5,639 nucleotides of DNA from Propionibacteriaceae bacterium (lineage in GTDB: Bacteria; Actinomycetota; Actinomycetes; Propionibacteriales; Propionibacteriaceae): NCBI GenBank assembly GCA_030544185.1, contig JAUNRO010000126.1:1-5639 (forward strand), given 5' to 3'. Below the pieces are notes generated by a model. That model had not been told where the DNA came from, did no database searches, and saw only the letters and a program-made list of their open reading frames with translations. The translations under genes were made by a program, and so were the position numbers. Positions 1-5,454 of the stretch are shown one piece after another; the stretch's first letter is position 1, and the number at the start of each line of letters is the position of its first letter.

Positions 1-419
1 ACCGAGTCAAGATCATCTCGGTGCACCACGACGACCCACGCGATTCCGGCCAGGGCAACGAACGCCGCCTGCGGTGCCCGGCTGCGCGCCATCGCGCTCG
101 GCGTGCAGATGAGCAGAACGAACGGCTCGACCCCATTGATCCCGTGCTCAAGGGCGAGCGCCAGGGGAATCACCGCCAACGCAGTGGCAGGTGCTGCGAT
201 CCACGGAGCCAGTCCCATAGCGCCGATAGCGGCGATCCTGCTCGTCAACTGCCAGGGATCCCCCGGGGGCTGCTGCACGAACTCGATCAACTCATAGACC
301 AGAAACACCCCGGCAAAGGCACTGACCAAAGCGCGCGCTATCAGCAGTGGCGCGCTGTGGTTACGAGACCCGAACGCTCGGCGCCCTTGGTGGTCCAGCC
401 ACCGCATCAGCCCGCTCAT
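1..419 (-). CDS. Partial multi-pass membrane protein, possibly the N-terminal sensor region of a histidine kinase
   Basis: This reading frame starts at an ATG (419-417) and stays open for 139 codons to the window edge, so the C-terminal part is missing. AAGG (430-427) lies 7 bases upstream as a plausible ribosome binding site. The N-terminus is basic (R6, R13, R14, R19), followed by hydrophobic stretches at about residues 25-42, 62-90, 97-110 and 117-132, with a short polar loop (QQPPGDPWQ, 49-57). This suggests about four membrane passes with a cytoplasmic N-terminus. A short sensor-like membrane block near the N-terminus is common in NarL/LuxR-linked actinobacterial histidine kinases, but no H-box or ATPase domain is visible, so kinase identity is a guess. 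It could equally be another small integral membrane protein. It lies 18 bases downstream of the small secreted peptide gene and is probably co-transcribed with it. The opposite strand here gives only Arg/His/Pro-rich frames typical of a shadow. Confidence 0.6.
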   Translation of the reverse strand, partial: MSGLMRWLDHQGRRAFGSRNHSAPLLIARALVSAFAGVFLVYELIEFVQQPPGDPWQLTSRIAAIGAMGLAPWIAAPATALAVIPLALALEHGINGVEPFVLLICTPSAMARSRAPQAAFVALAGIAWVVVVHRDDLDS

Positions 420-437
420 GGTGGCACCTTAGGGCCC

Positions 438-617
438 TCAGAGATACTTGCATCGCACGATCTTGCACCAGAAATCGGCAGGTCCACCAACTACCCGAAC
501 GGCCACGTCCACGAATGTGTGCGCGGACCCGGCCTCCTGAGTCCTCGCCGGCGCGGCGGGCACTGGGACACCGAGCGCAAGAACCGCCGCTATGAGTGTG
601 GATGTAACAAACGACAC
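438..617 (-). CDS. Small secreted peptide with two C-terminal cysteines (59 aa)
   Basis: I do not recognise this gene. A GTG start (617-615) is preceded by AAGGAG (628-623) at a 5-base spacing, the best minus-strand ribosome binding site in the region. Starting there, the product opens with a hydrophobic stretch (about residues 3-19) followed by a Pro/Ala-rich segment with an AxA-like end (PAAPA, 20-24). This resembles a signal peptide, although the n-region lacks a basic residue. The mature part would be about 35 residues and ends in FWCKIVRCKYL (49-59), with C51 and C56 spaced for a small disulfide or modified loop and a basic tail. The reading frame extends upstream to an ATG at 755, but that extension is polar, lacks a ribosome binding site and would bury the signal peptide. 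The gene is followed closely by a membrane protein gene. A signalling peptide, antimicrobial peptide or ordinary small exported protein are all possible. Confidence 0.55.
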   Translation of the reverse strand: MSFVTSTLIAAVLALGVPVPAAPARTQEAGSAHTFVDVAVRVVGGPADFWCKIVRCKYL

Positions 618-622
618 GATGA

Positions 623-628
623 CTCCTT
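623..628 (-). promoter_or_regulatory. Ribosome binding site that decides the start of the small peptide gene
   Basis: The minus strand reads AAGGAG, 5 bases before the GTG at 617-615. It is the reason for choosing this start over the in-frame ATG 46 codons upstream. A small hairpin, CCGGC-CCTT-GCCGG (635-648), lies just upstream of it in the presumed leader. Confidence 0.6.
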
Positions 629-658
629 GGACGACCGGCCCTTGCCGGGATGCAAGAA

Positions 659-676
659 GCCAACCAAACCGTTGGC
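659..676. repeat. Inverted repeat, candidate operator
   Basis: GCCAAC (659-664) and GTTGGC (671-676) are perfect inverted copies separated by six bases. A further GCCAA follows at 697-701. The site lies 42 bases upstream of the GTG of the small peptide gene, where a response regulator could act. Alternatively it could form a hairpin in a leader RNA. The function is inferred from position only. Confidence 0.35.
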
Positions 677-790
677 GTCCACAACATTGACTTTCAGCCA
701 ATTGCTCGAGCGGCTCTGAGCCCGCCGGCGTACGCCTCAGCCGCGCACGGCACACCGGAACGGTCCGCTGGCCGCCCGGTCAACCGTCGC

Positions 791-796
791 TAAGCT
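791..796 (+). promoter_or_regulatory. -10 element for a probable leaderless transcript of the SDR gene
   Basis: TAAGCT fits the actinobacterial TANNNT -10 pattern. Its last base is separated by six bases from the ATG at 803, which places the expected transcription start at the A of the start codon. No purine-rich ribosome binding site precedes the ATG (783-802 reads without GGAG or similar). No clear -35 is seen near 768-773. Confidence 0.5.
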
Positions 797-802
797 CGCG
801 CC

Positions 803-1570
803 ATGCCCACAGCTTTGATCACCGGCGCGACCGCCGGCATCGGTGCGGAATTCGCGCGCCAGCTCGCCGATCGGGGTTATGACCTCGTGCTCGTCGCGCG
901 GGATGAGGCGCGCCTGCAGGCGTACGCCGAGGAGCTCCACACCGAGTCCGCGACCGACGTCGAGATCCTGCCCGCCGACCTCGCGGACCGGGAGCAGACG
1001 CTCCTCGTCGCGGCGCGCCTGGAGGATCAGAGCCGGCCGGTCCACCTGCTGGTGAACAACGCCGGGTTCGGGCTGCGCTCGACGATGCTCGACCCCGACA
1101 CCACGCTGGAGGAGCGGGCGCTGGACGTCATGTGCCGGGCCGTCATGATCCTCGGCAACGCCGCTGCCCGGTCGATGAAGGACCGCGGCCGGGGCATCAT
1201 CATCAACACCTCCTCGGTCGCCGGGCTCATGGCGATGGGCAACTACTCCGCCATCAAGGCCTGGGTGACGGCCTATTCGGAGTCCCTGGCGACCCAGCTC
1301 CGCAAGTCCGGGGTGACGGTCACCGCCCTGCTCCCGGGATGGGTGCACACGGAGTTTCACGACCGGGCCAACATCAACGCGAAGTCCATCCCCGACTGGG
1401 CGTGGATCGACAAGACGGTGGTCGTTCGCGACGCCCTCGCGGACGCCGAGAAGGGCAAGGTCCTCTCGGTTCCGACGCTCGGCTGGCGGCTCGCGGCCGC
1501 CGGCGCCGGCGTCCTGCCCCGGGGGGTGATCCGCTGGATCTCCAGTCTGGTGACGTCCAAACGACACTGA
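803..1570 (+). CDS. Short-chain dehydrogenase/reductase, candidate (alkyl)acyl-DHAP reductase
   Basis: This 255-residue protein has the length of a classical SDR with a Rossmann fold. The cofactor loop TGATAGIG is at residues 7-14, and the basic residue R33 after the second strand (LVLVAR) suggests NADP(H). NNAG is at 85-88, the catalytic Ser at 137/138 (NTSS), YSAIK gives Y148 and K152, and PGWVHTEF follows at 178-185. The Asn of the classical SDR tetrad is expected in the motif at 107-110 (LDVM), where Met110 occupies the place. From memory this variant occurs in other actinobacterial SDRs of this type. Membrane segments are not evident, though the C-terminus (about 225-248) is fairly hydrophobic. 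The start ATG has no ribosome binding site and is probably leaderless. It lies 118 bases upstream of the acyltransferase and alkyl-DHAP synthase genes, so reduction of the ketone in alkyl- or acyl-DHAP is a reasonable inferred role. SDR sequence alone does not fix the substrate. Confidence 0.9.
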   Translation: MPTALITGATAGIGAEFARQLADRGYDLVLVARDEARLQAYAEELHTESATDVEILPADLADREQTLLVAARLEDQSRPVHLLVNNAGFGLRSTMLDPDTTLEERALDVMCRAVMILGNAAARSMKDRGRGIIINTSSVAGLMAMGNYSAIKAWVTAYSESLATQLRKSGVTVTALLPGWVHTEFHDRANINAKSIPDWAWIDKTVVVRDALADAEKGKVLSVPTLGWRLAAAGAGVLPRGVIRWISSLVTSKRH

Positions 1571-1688
1571 ACAACAACGCCCCAACACCCGATCTTGGAG
1601 GGGTTCCACAACGATTCCGGCCAGGGCTTCGTGGGCTCCCCACAACCGTGGACCGTGATGGGACAAGGCCTGTCAGGAGGCTTAGGCT
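1571..1688. other. 118-base gap between the SDR and acyltransferase genes
   Basis: No gene is supported here. A weak hairpin GTGGG-CTC-CCCAC sits at 1631-1643 without a T-run, so it is not a convincing terminator. Read-through from the SDR gene is possible. A 16-base string at 1612-1627 also occurs at 41-56. The 3' end carries the ribosome binding site of the next gene. Confidence 0.5.
1675..1680 (+). promoter_or_regulatory. Strong ribosome binding site for the acyltransferase gene
   Basis: AGGAGG lies 8 bases before the GTG at 1689 and selects it over the in-frame GTG at 1695. The preceding GCCT (1668-1671) can pair with AGGC (1678-1681), so the site could be partly masked in a small hairpin. 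That pairing is short and uncertain. Confidence 0.75.
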
Positions 1689-2555
1689 GTGCCGGTGAGT
1701 GAACGACGGCGATACCGGGCGCGGAGCCACCGCGCGGCCCGATTCGTCACCCAGCAGCTGATGCTGAAGCCCACGATTTGGGCATTGGTCGACGTCAAGG
1801 TGCACGGCAAAGACCGCCTGAAGCACCTCGAAGCCCCCTATATCGTGGTGTCGAACCACTCAAGTCACCTCGACTGCCCGCTGATCATCGGCGCCCTGCC
1901 GCGGCGGCTGTCGCAACAGCTCGCGACCGGCGCGGCCGCCGACTATTGGTATGGCAATCAGCTCAAGTCCACCACCACCGGCCTGTTCTTCAACACCTTC
2001 CCGGTCGAACGTGGCCGCGGTCTGCGCGGGCAGGGATCCGGAGCCCGCGGGCTGGCCGGCCAACTGCTCAACGACGGCGTACCCCTGCTGATCTTCCCCG
2101 AGGGCACCCGCTCGCGCACGGGCGCAATGGCGTCCTTCAAGCCCGGCACGGCCGCGCTGTGCATTTCGCGCAACGTGCCGTGCCTGCCCGTGGCGATCGT
2201 CGGGGCGGCGCTGGCGATGCCGACCGGCTATAAGCTGCCGAAGAAGGGCCGCCCGCAGGTGCATCTCGTGTTCGGTGAGCCGATGTGGGCCAGCGCCGGT
2301 GAGACGGCGCACGCGTTCTCCGACCGCATTGCGGCGACCATCCGCCAGATGCACGACGAGCAGGCGGCGATCGCCGGCCTGCCACAGATGAGCGACTACG
2401 CCGAGGCCGCGCTGGCGGCGCAGGCGATGGGCGTGCAGGACGAAATCACCGCGGGACCCGCCGCGGACAGCCACGCGGCACTGGCCGCAGATGACAGACT
2501 CGGGGACGATCAGCCGGCGCGGGAGCCGGCCGAGGACAAGGAGCCGGACCAGTGA
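1689..2555 (+). CDS. PlsC-type 1-acylglycerol-3-phosphate / DHAP O-acyltransferase
   Basis: This 288-residue protein shows all the motifs of the glycerolipid acyltransferase (PlsC/GPAT) family. Motif I is NHSSHLD with catalytic H57 and D62 (HX4D). Around residues 100-110 is the motif II-like FFNTFPVERGRG. Motif III is FPEGTRS at 136-142, and the conserved Pro of motif IV is P167 in VPCLPVAIVG. The N-terminus is very basic (RRRYRARSHRAAR), suggesting contact with membrane phospholipid. Residues from about 240 form an acidic, Ala-rich tail not needed for the fold. The family transfers acyl chains to glycerol phosphates at the cytoplasmic membrane face. Because the stop codon overlaps the start of an alkyl-DHAP synthase gene, acylation of DHAP (the plant of the synthase's substrate) is an attractive role, but acylation of 1-alkyl- or lyso-phosphatidic acid is equally compatible. 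The GTG start is chosen for its AGGAGG at 8 bases. Confidence 0.9.
   Translation: MPVSERRRYRARSHRAARFVTQQLMLKPTIWALVDVKVHGKDRLKHLEAPYIVVSNHSSHLDCPLIIGALPRRLSQQLATGAAADYWYGNQLKSTTTGLFFNTFPVERGRGLRGQGSGARGLAGQLLNDGVPLLIFPEGTRSRTGAMASFKPGTAALCISRNVPCLPVAIVGAALAMPTGYKLPKKGRPQVHLVFGEPMWASAGETAHAFSDRIAATIRQMHDEQAAIAGLPQMSDYAEAALAAQAMGVQDEITAGPAADSHAALAADDRLGDDQPAREPAEDKEPDQ
2538..2543 (+). promoter_or_regulatory. Ribosome binding site inside the acyltransferase gene
   Basis: AAGGAG lies 8 bases before the GTG at 2552. It supports that start, and therefore the GTGA overlap, over the in-frame ATG at 2573, which has no ribosome binding site. Confidence 0.75.
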
Positions 2556-4279
2556 CCAACGGCGTGAAGCACATGAAGTGGTGGGGCTGGGGCGTCGAGG
2601 GCATCGCCTTCCATCACGAGGACAAACCGCGGTTCGCCCCGTTCGTGCTGGAAAAGGTCGGTCTCGACGTGAACGCGCCCTCGGTGAAGCCGCCGACCTT
2701 CGACGAGATCGATGTCCCGGCTTCCCGGCTCGACGACGGCCTGCGCGCGACGCTGACGGGGATCCTCGGCGAGAAATACCTGGTCACCGAGGACATGGAC
2801 CGCGTCGTCCATACGTTCGGCAAGTCCGTCCGCGACCTCATCCGGATGCGCCGCAACCTCCTGCAGCGGGTGCCCGATGGCGTGCTCTATCCCGCGGACG
2901 AGGAGCAGGTGCGCCAGATCGTTGACGCGGTCGTCGCCACCGATGCCGTGCTGATCCCGTTCGGCGGCGGCTCGAACATCGTCGGCGCGCTCGAGCCCCG
3001 GGCCCGCGAGGAGCGCGTGGTGCTCTCCCTCGATCTCGGCCGGATGAACCAGGTCCTGGAGATCGACGACGAGGCCGGCCTCGCCCGCATCCAGGCCGGC
3101 GCGCTCGGCCCCGCCCTGGAGGAGCAGCTCAACCGGCGCGGCTGGACGATGGGCCACTTCCCCGACTCGTTCACCCACTCGACCCTCGGCGGCTGGATCG
3201 CGACGCGGTCCTCCGGCATGCAGTCCGACGTCTATGGCGATATCGCCGACATCACGCGTGGGATCCGGGTCATTCAGCCCGGGCGTACGCTGGTTCTGCG
3301 CCCGCTGCCGTCCACCTCCACGGGCCCGTCGGTGCGTGAGATGATCCTCGGCTCCGAGGGCCGCCTGGGCGTGATCACCGAGGCCACGGTGAACGTGCAC
3401 CGCCTGCCCGAGGAGCGCGTCATCCTGGCGTACTTCTTCCCCGACTGGCCCACCGGGCTCAAGGCGATGGCGGCCGTCTCCAGGTCCGAGGCCGATGTCC
3501 TCGTCGCGCGCTGCTCCGACGACCGCGAGACCGCGTTCTCCTTCTCGACGCAGAAAAAGCAGAAGGGCGTCAAGAAGCTCGTCACTGAGGGGGTCTTCAA
3601 GGTCCTCGAGCGCCGCGGCTGGGACCTGTCCAAGCTGTGCATGTCGTTCATCGGCTTCGAGGGCTCCAAGGAGCACGTGAAGCACCAGAAGGAACTGGTC
3701 AAAAAGATCGTCCTCGCCCACGGCGGCATGCTGATCGGCAAGGGCCCCGGCGCGCTCTATGACCAGAAGAAGTTCGATACGCCCTATCTCCGCGATTTCC
3801 TGCTCGACCGCGGTGCCGCCGCCGACGTCTCGGAGACCTCAGCCCCCTATTCGAAGCTGCAGACGCTCTATGACAACACCATCATCGCCGCCGAGGAGGC
3901 GATGGCCGAGGTGGGCTGCCGGGGCTACATCATGTGCCATCTCTCGCACAATTATCATTCGGGCGCCTGCCTCTATTTCACGTTCGCAATCGCCGATGAT
4001 TCCGCTGAGGTCCTGGAGAAATATGACCACGTGAAACGTGCGATTCAGCAGTCGTTCATCGACAATCACGGCACGCTGTCGCACCATCACGGCGTGGGCC
4101 GGGAGCACGCGCCGTGGATGACACAGGACATCTCGGCCGCGGGTGAGGCGATGATCAAGGATCTGATCACGGCGGTCGATCCAGGTGACAACCTCAATCC
4201 CGGCGTCATCGTCCACACCGGCAAGCCCGGCATCACGGTGATTTCCGCCGATCACGAGGAGCCCGCAACGGCTGAGTGA
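2552..4279 (+). CDS. agpS: Alkyldihydroxyacetonephosphate synthase-like FAD-binding protein
   Basis: This 575-residue protein belongs to the VAO/PCMH flavoprotein family and resembles eukaryotic AGPS along its length. AGPS replaces the acyl chain of acyl-DHAP with a fatty alcohol to form the ether bond, with FAD as cofactor. The N-terminal MKWWGWG (8-14) matches an AGPS signature. FAD-binding segments are PFGGGSN (136-142), GHFPDSFTHSTLGGW with TRSSG (201-222) and GSEGRLGVIT (267-276). In the C-terminal half, SHNYHSGACLYF (465-476) carries Y475, which aligns with the catalytic Tyr of mammalian AGPS. SHHHGVG carries H511-H513, matching its essential His triplet. The spacing between them (36 residues) is close to that in the human protein as I recall it (37). 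No peroxisomal targeting region is present. The start GTG overlaps the acyltransferase stop (GTGA), implying translational coupling. A related flavoprotein oxidase is the main alternative, but the HHH and GACLYF motifs argue against it. Confidence 0.88.
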   Translation: MTNGVKHMKWWGWGVEGIAFHHEDKPRFAPFVLEKVGLDVNAPSVKPPTFDEIDVPASRLDDGLRATLTGILGEKYLVTEDMDRVVHTFGKSVRDLIRMRRNLLQRVPDGVLYPADEEQVRQIVDAVVATDAVLIPFGGGSNIVGALEPRAREERVVLSLDLGRMNQVLEIDDEAGLARIQAGALGPALEEQLNRRGWTMGHFPDSFTHSTLGGWIATRSSGMQSDVYGDIADITRGIRVIQPGRTLVLRPLPSTSTGPSVREMILGSEGRLGVITEATVNVHRLPEERVILAYFFPDWPTGLKAMAAVSRSEADVLVARCSDDRETAFSFSTQKKQKGVKKLVTEGVFKVLERRGWDLSKLCMSFIGFEGSKEHVKHQKELVKKIVLAHGGMLIGKGPGALYDQKKFDTPYLRDFLLDRGAAADVSETSAPYSKLQTLYDNTIIAAEEAMAEVGCRGYIMCHLSHNYHSGACLYFTFAIADDSAEVLEKYDHVKRAIQQSFIDNHGTLSHHHGVGREHAPWMTQDISAAGEAMIKDLITAVDPGDNLNPGVIVHTGKPGITVISADHEEPATAE

Positions 4280-4285
4280 TCAGCC
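4270..4285 (+). other. Hairpin with a GTGA tetraloop spanning the stop codon of the alkyl-DHAP synthase gene
   Basis: GGCTGA (4270-4275) pairs with TCAGCC (4280-4285) around the loop GTGA, a GNRA-type tetraloop holding the TGA stop. No T-run follows, so it is at best a weak terminator or an RNA 3'-end stabiliser. Confidence 0.35.
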
Positions 4286-4317
4286 TCACAATTGCCTGAA
4301 TTGCGACGGTTTCTTCC

Positions 4318-4340
4318 CTGAGCGGCAGCTTCGGGCTCAG
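4318..4340. repeat. Inverted repeat just before the SRPBCC-hemerythrin gene, candidate operator
   Basis: CTGAGC (4318-4323) and GCTCAG (4335-4340) are perfect inverted copies 11 bases apart, ending ten bases before the ATG. The intergenic gap is only 71 bases. A second, smaller inverted repeat, CAATT-GCCTG-AATTG, lies at 4289-4303. If transcription starts at or near the ATG, the first repeat would overlap the promoter and could bind a regulator. If transcription comes from upstream, it would form a hairpin in the message. Confidence 0.3.
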
Positions 4341-4350
4341 ACTGTTCCCT

Positions 4351-5454
4351 ATGCCCCCGCACGAGGTAGCCATCAGCCGCACCATCGCCGCCACGCCTGA
4401 GGAGATCTGGGCCGTGATGACCGATCTCGCTGAGACTCCCGCGCGGCTGAGTTCGGTGGTCGGGCTGGAGCGGATGAGCGAGGGGGCGTACGCCGTGGGG
4501 ACGCGGTGGCGCGAGACCCGCGCCTGGTTCGGCCGGGAGGCCACCCAGGAGCTGTGGGTGGTGGAAGCGAACGCCCCGTGGCAGACCGTGATCGAGTCGG
4601 AGGTCAACGGATTGAGCTACCGGCTGCGGCACACCCTGACCGTGTCCGGTGATCACACGCCCAGCCGCCCGCGAACCTTGGTGACGACCCGCCTGGAATC
4701 CGACGAACCCGACGGCGAGTTCACGTGGATCTGGCGCGTGCTGGGCATCCTCGGGTCCCGAACGACCCAGGAGATCCTCGCGCAGGACCTGGCGGACATC
4801 GCCGCGACCGTCGAGCATGCCGATGCCCAGGACATGCTCGTCGTGCACCGCCTGTTCACCCGCGAGCTGAGCGCCGGCCCCGACCTGGTCCGTGGCGTGC
4901 CGGCGAACGACCGGCACCGGGCGCAGGTGGTCGCCGATCACCTGTCCGTCGTGCTCAACACCCTCGTCGATCACCACCACGGCGAGGATGTGCTGATCTG
5001 GCCGCTGCTCGCCCAACGGGTCGACATCAGTGACGACCTTTCCCAGCGGCTTGCCGACCAGCACGACACCATCCACGCCGACATCACCGAGGCACGCTCG
5101 CTGATCATGCGGTGGCGCGAGGCGGCGGATGCCGAACTCCGCGAACAACTGGCCACCGTCCTCGCCCGGCTCAGCGTCGATGTGCGCAGGCACCTGGAGC
5201 TGGAGGAGAACGAGATCCTGCCGCTCATCGAGGACCACCTGACCCGGGTCGAATATGAGAAACTCGCCGCCCACGGCCGGGAGTCGCTGCCGAAGGACAA
5301 GGCCGCGATCCTGGTCCAGCTGTTCCTTGAGGGCGCCAACCGTCAGGAGCGCGCCCTGCTGCTCGCGGACTATCCGCCAGCGATGCAGTTGATGATCCGC
5401 ACGATCGGCGCGCGGCAATACCGCCGCTATGTGCGGCAGTTGCGAACTGTATAG
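4351..5454 (+). CDS. SRPBCC domain fused to a hemerythrin (HHE) domain
   Basis: This 367-residue soluble protein has two domains. Residues about 5-157 look like an SRPBCC (START/polyketide cyclase-like) domain: an initial strand, a helix (PEEIWAVMTDLAE), then strands with GTRWRET, TQELWVVEANAP and YRLRHTLTV. This fold usually holds a hydrophobic ligand. Residues about 160-300 form a four-helix hemerythrin domain with a full set of diiron ligands: H166, HHHGE with H208 and E212, H238 in DQHDTIH, and HLELEE with H281 and E286. Such domains bind oxygen, sense redox or iron, or handle nitric oxide. The last 65 residues form an Arg-rich helical tail common beside actinobacterial HHE domains. No ribosome binding site precedes the ATG; CAGACT (4338-4343) is a weak -10 at leaderless spacing. 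It follows the synthase gene by 71 bases, so co-transcription is possible but not shown. Domain identity is firm; the role is unknown. Confidence 0.87.
   Translation: MPPHEVAISRTIAATPEEIWAVMTDLAETPARLSSVVGLERMSEGAYAVGTRWRETRAWFGREATQELWVVEANAPWQTVIESEVNGLSYRLRHTLTVSGDHTPSRPRTLVTTRLESDEPDGEFTWIWRVLGILGSRTTQEILAQDLADIAATVEHADAQDMLVVHRLFTRELSAGPDLVRGVPANDRHRAQVVADHLSVVLNTLVDHHHGEDVLIWPLLAQRVDISDDLSQRLADQHDTIHADITEARSLIMRWREAADAELREQLATVLARLSVDVRRHLELEENEILPLIEDHLTRVEYEKLAAHGRESLPKDKAAILVQLFLEGANRQERALLLADYPPAMQLMIRTIGARQYRRYVRQLRTV

Larger units (their letters stand above)
618..802. promoter_or_regulatory. Divergent intergenic region between the small peptide gene and the SDR gene
   Basis: This 185-base stretch separates genes read in opposite directions and should hold promoters for both. 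It contains an inverted repeat at 659-676, a -10-like TAAGCT at 791-796 for the SDR gene, and a short palindrome CGGT-CA-ACCG at 777-786. I find no convincing -35/-10 pair for the minus-strand gene. No additional gene is supported here. Confidence 0.5.

Noticed and set aside
21..719. 232-codon plus-strand frame across the left end
   Set aside because: Its product is rich in Arg, His, Pro and Gln without any recognisable motif. It lies opposite two minus-strand genes that have ribosome binding sites and sensible membrane/secretion features.
438..755. Longer form of the small peptide starting at the ATG at 755
   Set aside because: There is no ribosome binding site at that ATG, the extra 46 residues are polar, and they would place the signal-like segment in the middle of the protein.
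1631..1643. Terminator between the SDR and acyltransferase genes
   Set aside because: The five-base stem with a three-base loop lacks a T-run and is too weak to claim.
737..1666. Minus-strand frame of 309 codons opposite the SDR gene
   Set aside because: It is composed of Arg/Gly/His/Asp-rich sequence and overlaps a gene with all main SDR motifs.
2510..3721. Long minus-strand frame (403 codons) opposite the alkyl-DHAP synthase gene
   Set aside because: It is opposite a gene with clear AGPS motifs, and its low-complexity Arg/Gly/Asp/Val-rich product is the usual shadow in GC-rich coding DNA.
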